The notes: a model not told the origin generated them from the sequence alone. Numbered from the stretch's first letter, positions 1 to 9,874 are shown. The stretch is 64,000 bases of DNA from Croceitalea rosinachiae (GCF_031846445.1 NZ_JAVRHR010000005.1:1-64000), one strand, 5' to 3'. Made by a program: numbers and translations.

Positions 1-1134
1 GTCACAGTCCGCAGCTGCCCATATCGCGTTCCCGGCATCATAGTCCGTGTAACCGGCAGCCTGGACAGGGCTGCAGGGATTGTTTTCATCAGTGCCTAGG
101 TTTACTTCCTCAAAATCAAGAATACCGTCCCCATCGGTATCATCAGAAACATTTATGATTACTTGATCTGTGAATCCGCCATCTTGTGTGGTTATGGTAA
201 TCATTGTTGTGCCCGACGCCAGTGCCGTGACCAAACCTGAGTTGGTGACAGTCGCTATTAAAGAATCATCACTTGTCCATTCCACTGTTGGATCCGATGC
301 ATTAGCAGGCACAACGTTTGCACTAAGTGTAAACGTCTGACCGGTTTCGATGGTTACCTCACTCTCAACGATGTCAACCCCCGTCACCACAATGTTAGAA
401 GTAAGTGGATCTGGTACAGCACCCCCATTTATAAAGTAGGCAGCCCTTAAGCACATAAATTCAGACAATTCGTCTTCCCCTCGTGACGAAGGATGGACCT
501 CATCAAAAGGGACAGCTGTCAAGTCAAAATACGTATTAAAGTTTTGAAGGCTAAAGTTGTAAATGTCCACAATGGGGTTCCCATCAATATTCATCTGCTC
601 AGGCCAATTTGCAGCGATTTTTGGAATAAGAATATCTTCATTGTATGGCAGACTACCCAACTCCTGATTATTGACCAAATCCTCAACTGGATAATCATAA
701 AGACGAAACGTTAAGGGCATGATGACCACGTCACTTCTTCTGGCCGTTGGAATAGAGGCAATTAGGGCATCATAATCATCGCTTATTTCTTGTAATTGTG
801 CTGGCGTGGCGGTACCATAGGGCCTAGTGGCCGTTACATTATTACCCCCAATATGTATCATAAAAAGTGTATTGGAGGGATGCGTTGAAATCGCGGTAGC
901 TACTTCTGGAATGATATCATCTATGGCATCTCCTGCAAAACCATAGCCATACACATCTACATTGACCCCCAGTGCATTCCATTGGTTTGTTCTTGCAGTA
1001 TTTGGATTATTAATATCCCTGTCATAGACAAACTCCATAATTGACGCGCCAATAACCACCACTTTATCGTATTGACCGTAAAAAGGAAGTGAGCAAAAAA
1101 CTGTAAAAAGTAGAATTAACCTAACAGTTTTCAT
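1..1134 (-). CDS. Secreted SGNH/GDSL-type hydrolase with Ig-like domain (partial)
   Basis: The reading frame is open to the left edge, so the C-terminus is missing; 378 codons are visible. An ATG at 1134 begins a signal peptide (residues 1-20). The SGNH fold is recognisable: GASIM (S31 as nucleophile, GAS in place of GDS), G96-G-N-N as block III, and D211-E-V-H214 as the Asp/His block. It resembles esterases or acetyl-xylan-type lipases, but the substrate cannot be read. Residues about 250-335 form a Big_2-like Ig domain, followed by a DxDGDGxxD calcium-binding repeat typical of thrombospondin type-3 linkers. Such modular secreted flavobacterial proteins often end in a type IX secretion signal, which would lie outside the window. 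Confidence 0.8.
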   Translation of the reverse strand, partial: MKTVRLILLFTVFCSLPFYGQYDKVVVIGASIMEFVYDRDINNPNTARTNQWNALGVNVDVYGYGFAGDAIDDIIPEVATAISTHPSNTLFMIHIGGNNVTATRPYGTATPAQLQEISDDYDALIASIPTARRSDVVIMPLTFRLYDYPVEDLVNNQELGSLPYNEDILIPKIAANWPEQMNIDGNPIVDIYNFSLQNFNTYFDLTAVPFDEVHPSSRGEDELSEFMCLRAAYFINGGAVPDPLTSNIVVTGVDIVESEVTIETGQTFTLSANVVPANASDPTVEWTSDDSLIATVTNSGLVTALASGTTMITITTQDGGFTDQVIINVSDDTDGDGILDFEEVNLGTDENNPCSPVQAAGYTDYDAGNAIWAAADCD

Positions 1135-1245
1135 AAATTTTTAATTCGGGGGTTATTTTTTTGTAAAAATAATTTGTCATTACGCTTGCTAAAAATAAAA
1201 GCAGTTCAACTTGTTATTTAATCGATGATTGGTAAATTTTAAGAC

Positions 1246-1253
1246 CAAACTTA
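1246..1253 (-). promoter_or_regulatory. Possible -7 box for the SGNH hydrolase gene
   Basis: Read on the minus strand the site is TAAGTTTG, an exact match to the Bacteroidota TAnnTTTG box, about 110 bases upstream of the ATG at 1134. No TTG -33 element is seen at the usual distance, so the call rests on one short motif. Confidence 0.3.
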
Positions 1254-1338
1254 ATTCGTGTATTTAAATGCCATTCTAGAATCAAAATTCATTGACAAAT
1301 TTGAAATGATTTTCAAACCTTCGAATAAAATGAGTATT

Positions 1339-2517
1339 CTAAGTTTTAACTACAGAAAATTCAGATCTTCTATTCTGCTTATGCTTCTCTTCGGAGCAAG
1401 GAGTTACATTATTACATTCATTTGTCAAATTTGCTTCTCCTTTAGCTTCGCTTTGAATTCTATCAGAAGGCACTCCTTTTTCACTTAAATAGCTTAAAGT
1501 TCTATCAAGTCGTCGCTCAGATAACCAGAGGTTATATTTATCTGTGCCTCTCGAGTCAGTATGTGACGATATTTTTATAATCAGTGTAGGGTTATCAGTC
1601 AGAATTTCAGACAATTTATCCAAAAGCTCCTTATCTTTTTTGCTCAAATAAGATGAATTTAAATCAAAATAAACAAAGCCCAATGCCTTGATTTCTTGTT
1701 CTATCAAACTCCGCTTAGAATTCTCTTTCTCTAACCTTTCCTTCTCTAAGGCAACCAATTTGGCTGCTTCTTCCTCTCTTTTTAAACGTTCTGCAAGTTC
1801 CCTAGCTTCACGTTCTGCTTGGTTTGCCGCAGCAATAGAATCTTGAACTCGTTGCTGTTCTTTTTCTATTTCCTCAAGTAGGGCAAGTTTTTCCAGTCCT
1901 TTAGCCGAAAGCCCTTTTTCGATATCAAACCGATAAACTGCGCCAGCAGCATGTTGTATATGATTAGTAGAATTTTCAGAGTTCATGGTCCATTTTCCAG
2001 TTGAGCTAAAATCTAAACCCCATCTATCCGAAATCCAGGTTCTAAATCCCACACTCGCATTGTAAGTACCACGTCCTTGATTATTTGCATCAGTATAGCC
2101 CACACCTATACCAACATAAGGGTCAAAAAAACCAGTCTCCCCTAAAATCTTGTTTAAATCGTAATTTACCCTTAAATCTAAGGCATAGTAATCAATATCT
2201 TCTGTATTCAACTGACCATCGATTGTTTTTCCTTCTTTATAGGTGTTATAAGTACCTACAGCTTCCAAACCGACACCACTCTTAAAATACCTACCTATAC
2301 TAATCCTTGACGGAAATGGTACGGCATTCCAATTATCGCTAAAATTAAACACGTTTTCAAATTCAGAACCTGCATCGTCAACAGCGTTGAAGCCAACGCC
2401 AAAAATCCAAGAGCTTACAACAATACTATCCTTTTTTGTCAACTGAACATCTTGTGCCCAATTAATTTGTGTGGAAAATAATACAGCAACTAGCAAACTA
2501 AGCTTTATAGCTTTCAT
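1339..2517 (-). CDS. OmpA family outer membrane protein
   Basis: A 392-residue protein with a signal peptide (about 1-21). Residues 22-195 look like an OmpA/OprF-type beta-barrel with alternating aromatic strands (GVGVGYTDANN, VGFRTW). A charged Glu/Arg/Lys-rich coiled coil follows at about 210-270. The C-terminal OmpA domain (280-392) carries FDLNS, the HTDSRGTDKYN peptidoglycan-binding motif and a terminal NRRSEF. Its role is probably to tether the outer membrane to peptidoglycan. The gene appears to be transcribed alone, with its own upstream box at 2545-2552. The long coiled coil between barrel and OmpA domain may act as a periplasmic spacer. Confidence 0.88.
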   Translation of the reverse strand: MKAIKLSLLVAVLFSTQINWAQDVQLTKKDSIVVSSWIFGVGFNAVDDAGSEFENVFNFSDNWNAVPFPSRISIGRYFKSGVGLEAVGTYNTYKEGKTIDGQLNTEDIDYYALDLRVNYDLNKILGETGFFDPYVGIGVGYTDANNQGRGTYNASVGFRTWISDRWGLDFSSTGKWTMNSENSTNHIQHAAGAVYRFDIEKGLSAKGLEKLALLEEIEKEQQRVQDSIAAANQAEREARELAERLKREEEAAKLVALEKERLEKENSKRSLIEQEIKALGFVYFDLNSSYLSKKDKELLDKLSEILTDNPTLIIKISSHTDSRGTDKYNLWLSERRLDRTLSYLSEKGVPSDRIQSEAKGEANLTNECNNVTPCSEEKHKQNRRSEFSVVKT

Positions 2518-2544
2518 AATCTGGTAATTTGGGGATTACGAAGG

Positions 2545-2552
2545 CAAATTTA
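2545..2552 (-). promoter_or_regulatory. Possible -7 box for the OmpA gene
   Basis: The minus-strand reading is TAAATTTG, an exact TAnnTTTG match, about 30 bases upstream of the ATG at 2517. No clear TTG partner is visible 17-20 bases further upstream. Confidence 0.4.
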
Positions 2553-2637
2553 ACTTAAAATGTATAAAAGAATACTAATTGCACTTTTAATGGTTCATTA
2601 TTCTCGACCATTTGCTGAAAATAAAAATATAAATGAT

Positions 2638-3075
2638 TTAATCAAAAGTAATGGCTTTGTTTGTCTTGGGAAGTTTATAAATGCAAAAAGGGTATGAAAT
2701 CAACTTAGAATCAGATTTATTCTTTAACTTCTCTATCCCTATTTCAATAGTAGTTTCAGTTTCATTAGCCCTAAAAAGTCGAATGGATTCAACACCCTTT
2801 TGTGCTCCAGCACAAACTATTGCAATCATTTCTTTATTAAAATCAATTGTTGGAACTGGTATACCTGGCTTTCTGGTTCTATTTACTTTCGCAAAGAAAC
2901 TATTTAACGCCTTTTGGTCATTTATGGTTATCGTTAAAAGTGTGTCGGTGGCAAAATTATCTTCAAGTACTAAAATCAAATCGTTATCGGTATTCATTCC
3001 TGAACTAAACTGCTCATTTTTCTGGCTTTTACATGAAAAAGTCAAAATTGCAACAATTAGAATAAGGCGAAACAT
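2638..3075 (-). CDS. Small lipoprotein, PrcB C-terminal-like
   Basis: A 145-residue protein with a lipoprotein signal (hydrophobic 1-12, then TFSC with Cys15). The second half (VDF-like TIDFNKEMIAIVCAGAQ, then IEIGIEKLK and a Pro-containing YPFCIYKLPK end) resembles the PrcB_C domain found in Bacteroidota lipoproteins. That is a resemblance only, and the function is unknown. It starts 3 bases after the stop of bshA on the same strand, so it is probably the last gene of the GH3-bshA operon. Confidence 0.65.
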   Translation of the reverse strand: MFRLILIVAILTFSCKSQKNEQFSSGMNTDNDLILVLEDNFATDTLLTITINDQKALNSFFAKVNRTRKPGIPVPTIDFNKEMIAIVCAGAQKGVESIRLFRANETETTIEIGIEKLKNKSDSKLISYPFCIYKLPKTNKAITFD

Positions 3076-3078
3076 AAG

Positions 3079-4221
3079 TTAGTATGAGTTTTTAAATCTC
3101 GATTTATATGCCTTTTCATAGACTTCTTCATAAAGTGGTAATATGTTAACTATATCAAACTTGGAAGCTATCTTTTTGGCATTTTCTTTGAACTCCTCTA
3201 AAATGATACCATCACTCAAAAGGTAAATAGCGTTCTTTGCCATATCATTCACATCCCCGACATCACTTAAAAAACCGGTCACTCCTTCTTTATTAACTTC
3301 AGGAATACCGCCGGTATTGCTTGAAATAATAGCAACTTTATTAATCATGGCCTCTAAAGCTGCCAAACCAAAACTTTCGGTTTCAGAAGGTAATAAAAAC
3401 AAATCTGAAAAACATAGAATTCTATCTATCTCATTACTATTACCCAAAAAAAGTACACTATCGGCAATACCTAGTTCTTCGCATAATTGCTCTGCATACT
3501 CTTTCTCTGGACCTTCCCCTACCATTATTAATTTGGCAGGAATCTCTTTCTGTACTTCATGAAATACTTTGATGACATCTGGTATTCGTTTTACTTTTCT
3601 GAAATTACTGATATGAGTGATAATCTTTTCATCTTCATTTGCCATTAATGATCTTTGACAGTCCGTATAGCCAGAACTATACTTTTTACTGTCAATGAAA
3701 TTGGGAATTACACTAATATCTTGTTCCACATTAAAGATTTTCAATGTTTTTTGTTTTAAATCCTCAGAAACCGAAGTCACTACATCAGATTTATTTATAC
3801 TGAATGTAACTGCAGATTTGTAAAAAGGATGATTACCCACTAAAGTGATATCAGTACCATGTAAGGTCGTTATCATGGGAATATAGATTCCTTCTTCTTT
3901 AAGCATTTTCTTTGCCATATAGCCCGCATAAGCATGTGGAATGGCATAATGAACATGTAACAGTTCAATACCATATAGTTTTATGGTGTCGACCAATTTA
4001 CTAGAAAGTGCAAGCTCATATGGTTGGTATCTAAAAAGAGGGTATTCTGGAACATGAACTTCATGAAAGTGAATATTGTTATCTAGTAATTCTAATCTAA
4101 CAGGTTGCTTATAGGTCACAAAATGGATTTCGTGACCTCTTTCGGCTAGTGCAATTCCCAATTCAGTTGCCACTACTCCACTACCACCGAAGGTAGGGTA
4201 ACATACGATAGCTATTTTCAT
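3079..4221 (-). CDS. bshA: N-acetyl-alpha-D-glucosaminyl L-malate synthase BshA
   Basis: A 380-residue GT4 family glycosyltransferase that joins GlcNAc from UDP-GlcNAc to L-malate, the first step of bacillithiol synthesis. The N-terminus has the BshA signature PTFGGSGVVATELG. The C-terminal Rossmann half contains ETESFGLAALEAM, the GT4 EX7E nucleotide-sugar site. The length fits the family (about 375-380). It lies 29 bases downstream of the GH3 gene and 3 bases before a small lipoprotein. Bacillithiol is the main low-molecular-weight thiol in many Flavobacteriaceae. No bshB or bshC is in the window. Confidence 0.93.
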   Translation of the reverse strand: MKIAIVCYPTFGGSGVVATELGIALAERGHEIHFVTYKQPVRLELLDNNIHFHEVHVPEYPLFRYQPYELALSSKLVDTIKLYGIELLHVHYAIPHAYAGYMAKKMLKEEGIYIPMITTLHGTDITLVGNHPFYKSAVTFSINKSDVVTSVSEDLKQKTLKIFNVEQDISVIPNFIDSKKYSSGYTDCQRSLMANEDEKIITHISNFRKVKRIPDVIKVFHEVQKEIPAKLIMVGEGPEKEYAEQLCEELGIADSVLFLGNSNEIDRILCFSDLFLLPSETESFGLAALEAMINKVAIISSNTGGIPEVNKEGVTGFLSDVGDVNDMAKNAIYLLSDGIILEEFKENAKKIASKFDIVNILPLYEEVYEKAYKSRFKNSY

Positions 4222-4250
4222 ACCAACAAAACTAAGTTATATTTTATCGT

Positions 4251-7163
4251 CTAATTTATAATGGAATCATAAATTGCCTGCTGTATTCTAGTGCGTAGTC
4301 CAGATTTCACCAAAAGGTTATTTCGCATACTTGGATATGTTCTATTTGATAAGAAAACATAAACCAACTCTTCTTCGGGGTCGGCCCATGTATAAGTTCC
4401 TGTAAAACCGCTATGCCCGAAGCTTTTTCTTGATACGCATCCACAGGTAGGACCTTTTTCCTTTAATTGTGGCTTATCAAAACCTACCCCCCGTCTCACA
4501 TCTTTGTCACAGAAATAACACTTGTTGAACTTTTCAACTGTTCTTTTGTCCAAAAAACGTTCACCACCATAATAGCCACCCTGAAGGTACATCTGCATTA
4601 TTTTAGCAACGTCATTCGCATTACTGAACAGCCCCGCATGACCACCTACACCACCTTGCATAGCAGCTCCCATATCATGAACATAACCTTGGACAGTTTG
4701 ATACCTGAAATAATTATCTTCTTCAGATGGTACTATTTTATCTTTTTCAAAGCTTTCGATAGGATTATACCCTGTGTGCGTGGCGCCCAATGATTTGTAT
4801 AAAAAATTATCCACTAAAGTGTCCAAAGAATTACCATAGGTCTCTTCAATAAACTTTTTGAAAACATAATAAGCAACATCGCTATAGCGATATCGGTTTG
4901 ATTTAAGTTCTTGTCTGCCTATTCGATTATAAATAGAATCTTGATACACGTTGGCAAGGTATAGGCCATCGCTTACTTTTATCGAGTAATCTTCCGTAGG
5001 AAAGCTTTTGTAAAACTCCATGGAAGGCTTTCTGTTTTTATCCAAAGTGTTTACATAAAAGGCAATCCAAGAAGGTAAGCGTCCGTAATGTGACAATGCT
5101 TTCAGTACCGTAACGTTTTTTAATTCAGAGTCTTTATAATCAGGAATCATATCCTGAAAAGTATCATTCAATCTGATTTTTGCCTCCTCCTCCATTTTCA
5201 TTATCATCGGCAGCGTACCCAATATTTTGGTCAAAGATGCTAAATCATAGATATGGTTATCAGATATACTATCAGCACTATTATACGTTGGTTTTCCAAA
5301 ATTTTTGTTATAAACCACTTTTCCATTTTTTGCTATTAGAACCTGAGCACCTGGATACATCATTGAATCAATGCCAATTCGCATCAAACTATCAACAGCT
5401 GCTAATCTTTTAGAGTCTAATCCTACACTTTCTGGTATGCTATATCCCAAACGTGAAATTGCTGGGATATCGGTTCCAGAGTTCACTGGAAAAACCCAAT
5501 TGGCAGATACCGGCAATCGTCCTTTTGCTCCAATAGCTCCAAAAATAGCCTGTGCGGTTTTTTCCTGTGCCAGTTTACTATTTTGATAACCAACGATTAC
5601 GGCATCTATAGTTTCAAAATTAACAACATCAAGTAAGGCATATGGCTTAGTAAATACGGCTAAGATGGTATTACTAGTCCGCATTCTTGAAATCTCTTGA
5701 AGCCAAAAAAGCTCATTTTGAGAAAATTTATGGCTTTTCCAGGGGCTTTCATCGCTTTTATGCAGCCCGATAATGACAGTATTAAATTCTTTTAATTGCT
5801 CTTTATAAGATAAGATATCCTTAGCCTCAATTTCAGTCACATCTCCATATTTCAGTAGGGTATTTGCAAAATGTTGCCCTGATTCCTCTCCAAAACTAAT
5901 ATAGGCAATCTTCTTTTTTTCCAATTTTTTAATGGGCAACAACGAAAACCTATTTTTAAGCACGGTTATAGCATTTTCAATTGCTCTTTCATAAATTAGG
6001 TCGTCTTCAATAGTATTCAAATCCTCATATAAATTATCAACCTCAACAGGTTCATAATTCGACAACCCAGCCTTGTATTTCGCCATTAAGATTTTCTTGA
6101 CCGATTCAGACAATCTTTCCTCAGTTATTTCACCTCTTTTATAAGCTTTTAGTATTTTTTCTTTAGCATTCAATACATTTACAGGCATCAACAACATATC
6201 ATTTCCCGCCATAAAAGCAGAAAGTTCTACTTCACCCTCTGGGGCAAATTCTGAGACCGCTTTCATGTTCAAAGCGTCTGTAAACACTAGTCCTTTAAAA
6301 CCAAGTTCATTTTTGAGAACATTCGTAATAATTGATTTAGATAGGGAGGATGGGAAACCATCGCGCTTTTCAAGGCTAGGAATATCCAAATGCGCCACCA
6401 TGACACTACTTAAACCTTCTTTTATCAATTCTTTATAAGGATATAATTCGATACTATCCAATCGCTCTTTGGTAAAATCTAAATAGGGTAAAGAATGATG
6501 TGAATCAGCAGCGGTATCACCATGCCCAGGGAAATGTTTTCCTGAAGACAAAACCCCCATACTCTCCATTCCCTTCAAAAAGGCTATGCCTTTTCCAGAT
6601 ACATTTGACTTATCTTCTCCAAAAGAACGATTACCAATTATTGGATTTTTCGGATTGATATTAATATCGATATCAGGAGCGAAATTAATATGCACTCCTA
6701 ATCTTTTTGCATGCTTACCTATTTGACGACCTACATCCTTCACAATAGAATTATCTTGAATAGCACCCAACGTCATATTCCATGGGAAAGCATAAGTGGA
6801 ATCTAATCGCATAGCCAACCCCCATTCGGCGTCCATACCGATCATCAATGGAGTTTTAGAAGCTTTTTGATAGGCATTGGTTAGTTTCGCCTGTCTCCCA
6901 GGTCCACCTTTAGAGAAGATAACACCTCCTATATGGTGCTCATTAATTAACTGTAAAATTTTATCTGTTGCTGTTTTATTCTGATTTGAAGCGGCGCTTA
7001 CCATAAAAAGCTGCCCAACTCGCTCTTCAATGGACATTGCCTCATATTTAGCATTGACCCAACTTTGCTGCTCCAATGTATCGACAGTCACCAAGGGGTC
7101 GTTTTGAGCGAAGGAAATGTAAAAAACCTGTAAAAATAAGGTTAAGTAAAAGTTTCTAAGCAT
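4251..7163 (-). CDS. GH3 beta-N-acetylglucosaminidase fused to serine beta-lactamase-like domain
   Basis: A 970-residue secreted two-enzyme fusion. After a signal peptide (about 1-19), the GH3 N-terminal domain shows the NagZ hallmark KHFPGHGDT near 208 and the nucleophile Asp in FTDALNMK near 294. A GH3 C-terminal-like domain occupies about 400-580. The last third is a class C beta-lactamase/DD-peptidase fold with SLTK (near 641), a Tyr-Ser-Asp motif and HSG near 914. All visible catalytic residues are kept. It probably trims peptidoglycan or muropeptides in the periplasm: the GH3 part removes GlcNAc, and the hydrolase part may act on peptide or ester bonds. It heads the operon with bshA. 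Confidence 0.9.
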   Translation of the reverse strand: MLRNFYLTLFLQVFYISFAQNDPLVTVDTLEQQSWVNAKYEAMSIEERVGQLFMVSAASNQNKTATDKILQLINEHHIGGVIFSKGGPGRQAKLTNAYQKASKTPLMIGMDAEWGLAMRLDSTYAFPWNMTLGAIQDNSIVKDVGRQIGKHAKRLGVHINFAPDIDININPKNPIIGNRSFGEDKSNVSGKGIAFLKGMESMGVLSSGKHFPGHGDTAADSHHSLPYLDFTKERLDSIELYPYKELIKEGLSSVMVAHLDIPSLEKRDGFPSSLSKSIITNVLKNELGFKGLVFTDALNMKAVSEFAPEGEVELSAFMAGNDMLLMPVNVLNAKEKILKAYKRGEITEERLSESVKKILMAKYKAGLSNYEPVEVDNLYEDLNTIEDDLIYERAIENAITVLKNRFSLLPIKKLEKKKIAYISFGEESGQHFANTLLKYGDVTEIEAKDILSYKEQLKEFNTVIIGLHKSDESPWKSHKFSQNELFWLQEISRMRTSNTILAVFTKPYALLDVVNFETIDAVIVGYQNSKLAQEKTAQAIFGAIGAKGRLPVSANWVFPVNSGTDIPAISRLGYSIPESVGLDSKRLAAVDSLMRIGIDSMMYPGAQVLIAKNGKVVYNKNFGKPTYNSADSISDNHIYDLASLTKILGTLPMIMKMEEEAKIRLNDTFQDMIPDYKDSELKNVTVLKALSHYGRLPSWIAFYVNTLDKNRKPSMEFYKSFPTEDYSIKVSDGLYLANVYQDSIYNRIGRQELKSNRYRYSDVAYYVFKKFIEETYGNSLDTLVDNFLYKSLGATHTGYNPIESFEKDKIVPSEEDNYFRYQTVQGYVHDMGAAMQGGVGGHAGLFSNANDVAKIMQMYLQGGYYGGERFLDKRTVEKFNKCYFCDKDVRRGVGFDKPQLKEKGPTCGCVSRKSFGHSGFTGTYTWADPEEELVYVFLSNRTYPSMRNNLLVKSGLRTRIQQAIYDSIIN

Positions 7164-7264
7164 ACTAAATTGTCTAGGGAATCAACTTATAGCATCTAAA
7201 AATATTGTATTTCATCGAAGAAACTAAAGAAAATAGGGAAAATCAGAGGTTTTTCGGATAAAAT

Positions 7265-7747
7265 TCACATAAAACGGGCATGCCAACTCTCAGAAGCAGG
7301 AACTTCCCAATTTTCTATATATTCATGTTTTGTGGCTACCAAATTATTAAAAACTACTGTGTTTTTAGATACAGCTCTTTGCTTTGCCATCTTTTTAAAG
7401 TCAACAAGAGTTTTATAAGCTACAAACTCCCCTTGCTTATAAGATACATTCATTTTATCCAATAAATCCACGTCATACTTTTTCTCTAGAGCTTGAATAA
7501 AGTGTACCGATGCATCAATTGAGCAACCAGAGGCACTAGCTTGGGTCTGATCCAAACCAATAATTATGAATCTTTTATATTTGATTTCAAAGCCCGCTTT
7601 TAAATCGCTGCCATGCGCAGTCCATTGCTTTAAAAACTCACCCAACTCCATTTCAACCTCAGCAAGTTCCGTTTCTGAAAAACTACGATTGCATTGGTAA
7701 ATCCAAATTCTTGAGGTATCTAAGAGAGATTCAAAGGTCACTAACAT
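7265..7747 (-). CDS. Conserved Bacteroidota hypothetical protein
   Basis: A 160-residue soluble protein without a signal peptide. Homologues in this phylum are commonly labelled ABC transporter ATPase, but no Walker A or signature motif is present here, so that name is unsupported. Visible conserved-looking parts are RIWIYQCNR at the start, a central FIIIGLDQTQASASGCSID with Cys, and a WHARFM end. It begins one base after the stop of the CCG-domain iron-sulfur protein on the same strand and is probably the last gene of that operon. Function unknown. Confidence 0.7.
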   Translation of the reverse strand: MLVTFESLLDTSRIWIYQCNRSFSETELAEVEMELGEFLKQWTAHGSDLKAGFEIKYKRFIIIGLDQTQASASGCSIDASVHFIQALEKKYDVDLLDKMNVSYKQGEFVAYKTLVDFKKMAKQRAVSKNTVVFNNLVATKHEYIENWEVPASESWHARFM

Positions 7748-7748
7748 T

Positions 7749-8534
7749 TTAAATAGAGTTTGCGATAAGTTCAGCTACATCCAAAACAGTAATACTTTCT
7801 TCTTTTTCGTGAGCTTTAATCCCATCAGTCATCATGGTATTACAGTAAGGACATCCGGTAGCGATAATATTGGGGTTGGTTTCCAAAGCATCTTTGGTAC
7901 GCAACACATTAATATCCATGTCACCTTTTTCAGGTTCCTTGAACATTTGTGCACCACCGGCTCCACAACACAACGCTGTTTTTTTATGACGTTTCATTTC
8001 AATAATTGCTGCGTTAGTTTTCTTGAGGATCTCCCTTGGCGCATCATAAACCGAGTTAGCTCTTCCTAAATAGCAAGGGTCATGGAATGTAATGCGTTTT
8101 CCTTTATACGCTTCACCTTCAATCGACAAACGCCCACCATCTATCAATTCTTTGATATACTGTGTATGATGAATAACCTTATAGTTTCCGCATAGACTTG
8201 GGTATTCATTTTTTAAGGTATTGAAAGAATGAGGATCGCACGTTACAATTCGTTTTATTTCGTAGCCATTCAAAATTTCAATATTCATCATAGCCTGCAT
8301 TTGAAACAAGAATTCATTACCTGCCCGCTTTGCCACATCGCCCGTACAGCTTTCTTCTGAACCTAAAACAGCAAAGTCGACATTAGCTCTATTTAATATT
8401 TTCACAAAGGCCCTAGATATTTTTTTAGCCCTATCATCGTAGCTACCTGCAGAGCCCACCCAAAATAATATTTCTGGTTGTGCCCCTTGAGCAATAAATT
8501 CTTCCATGGTTTTGACCTTAAGTTCCTCACTCAT
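7749..8534 (-). CDS. CCG-domain (HdrB/LutA-like) iron-sulfur protein
   Basis: A 261-residue cytoplasmic protein with two cysteine-rich domains of the heterodisulfide reductase B / glycolate oxidase type. Visible are ESCTGD, HDPCYLGR, TALCCGAGG and the terminal GCPYCNTMM, which together form the CX(n)CCGX(n)CxxC cluster site. Ten bases upstream lies the membrane-bound 4Fe-4S partner, so the two probably form one HdrBC-like electron-transfer unit. The electron donor and acceptor are not evident; no flavoprotein subunit is adjacent. Confidence 0.82.
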   Translation of the reverse strand: MSEELKVKTMEEFIAQGAQPEILFWVGSAGSYDDRAKKISRAFVKILNRANVDFAVLGSEESCTGDVAKRAGNEFLFQMQAMMNIEILNGYEIKRIVTCDPHSFNTLKNEYPSLCGNYKVIHHTQYIKELIDGGRLSIEGEAYKGKRITFHDPCYLGRANSVYDAPREILKKTNAAIIEMKRHKKTALCCGAGGAQMFKEPEKGDMDINVLRTKDALETNPNIIATGCPYCNTMMTDGIKAHEKEESITVLDVAELIANSI

Positions 8535-8544
8535 AATAATAGCT

Positions 8545-9867
8545 TTATTCGTCTACCCAGTTTAAACGATCCATTTGGCTGTAGGGCCATGGTGCACCAT
8601 TGTTCTCAATGTTGGACATCATATTGTTTAATTCCGTAGGTGCTGCAGACTGTTCCATAACCAAATACCTTCTCATTTCAACAATAATGGATAAAGGGTC
8701 AATACTTACTGGACACGCCTCAACGCAAGCGTTACATGTTGTGCAGGCCCATAGTTCTTCTTTTGTAATATAATCATCTAGGAGCTGTTTGCCATCTGGG
8801 ACAAATACCCCGTTGTTAGCATCTATATTCTTCCCTACCTCCTCTAAACGATCGCGAGTGTCCATCATTATTTTGCGAGGCGAAAGTTTTTTTCCCGTCT
8901 GATTCGCTGGACACTCTGAAGTGCATCTTCCACATTCAGTACACGTATATGCATTCAATAATTGCACCCAGTTTAAGTCTTGAACATCAGATGCACCGAA
9001 CTTTTCTGGTTCTTCAGAATCTTCTGCGGGAGCGGCAAAAGGATCGGCAGATGGGTCTAGCATCAATTTAACCTCATTGGTTACTGCTTCTACATTGTTA
9101 AACTCACCTTGTGGTTTCACCTTCCCATAATATGTGTTCGGAAAAGCCAAAAGAATGTGTAAGTGTTTTGAATAGTACAGATAGTTCAGAAAGAATAGAA
9201 TTCCTAAAATATGAAGCCACCAAGCGGCACGTTCAATTAGTATCAAACCTGAAATGGACATTCCTTCAAATAAAGACGCTATGAATTGACTTACTGGAAA
9301 AGCTCCTGCCTTGTCATAATGTGCAGCTCCTAATTGCTGTAATTGAAAATCTGAGGCATTCATGGTCAAAAACAGCATCATCAACACCAGTTCTATATAT
9401 AGAATAAGATTACCATCTTTTTTGGGCCATCCTTGCATTTCAGGTTTTATAAAGCGTTTCAGCTTAACAATATTTCGTCTTAACCAAAAAACTATCACGG
9501 CAACAATGACCAAAAGGGCTAAAACTTCAAAAGCGCCTATTAAAAAATCATAAACTGATCCCAATGGAGCAAATATTCTGTGCGTACCCAAAAGTCCATC
9601 GATAATGATTTCTAAAACTTCAATATTAATAATGACAAACCCAACATAAACAATTACGTGCATCAAACCTGCAATGGGTCTCACAATCATTTTTGTTTGT
9701 CCAAGCGCTATTCTAGCCATGTTTTTCCACCGCTGTGGTTTGTTATCACTAATATCTACATGGCGCCCCAGCTTAATGTTTCTAGAAAGCTTTCTTACAT
9801 TTTTGGCAAAAAAACCAAAGCCAATAGCTAAAGCTATTGCAAATATGATATTAGGAAGATATTCCAT
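8545..9867 (-). CDS. Membrane-anchored 2x[4Fe-4S] HdrC-like protein
   Basis: A 440-residue protein. The N-terminal half has about five transmembrane segments in a NarI/DsrM-like arrangement (near 1-25, 65-95, 105-130, 155-175 and 215-240). The C-terminal part holds two ferredoxin sites, CTECGRCTSECP near 304 and CTTCNACVEACP near 373. It probably takes electrons from the quinone pool or passes them to it, together with the CCG protein downstream. The gene sits between the MlaD-type gene (7 bases upstream) and the CCG gene (10 bases downstream), so all are likely one transcript. Confidence 0.82.
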   Translation of the reverse strand: MEYLPNIIFAIALAIGFGFFAKNVRKLSRNIKLGRHVDISDNKPQRWKNMARIALGQTKMIVRPIAGLMHVIVYVGFVIINIEVLEIIIDGLLGTHRIFAPLGSVYDFLIGAFEVLALLVIVAVIVFWLRRNIVKLKRFIKPEMQGWPKKDGNLILYIELVLMMLFLTMNASDFQLQQLGAAHYDKAGAFPVSQFIASLFEGMSISGLILIERAAWWLHILGILFFLNYLYYSKHLHILLAFPNTYYGKVKPQGEFNNVEAVTNEVKLMLDPSADPFAAPAEDSEEPEKFGASDVQDLNWVQLLNAYTCTECGRCTSECPANQTGKKLSPRKIMMDTRDRLEEVGKNIDANNGVFVPDGKQLLDDYITKEELWACTTCNACVEACPVSIDPLSIIVEMRRYLVMEQSAAPTELNNMMSNIENNGAPWPYSQMDRLNWVDE

Positions 9868-9874
9868 AAGTTAA

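Noticed and set aside
2681..3082. Plus-strand 133-codon frame over the small lipoprotein
   Set aside because: It mirrors the minus-strand lipoprotein gene, which has a lipobox and fits the operon.
7265..7747. ABC transporter ATPase label for the 160-residue protein
   Set aside because: No Walker A, Walker B or ABC signature can be found; the common database label seems to be a propagated error.
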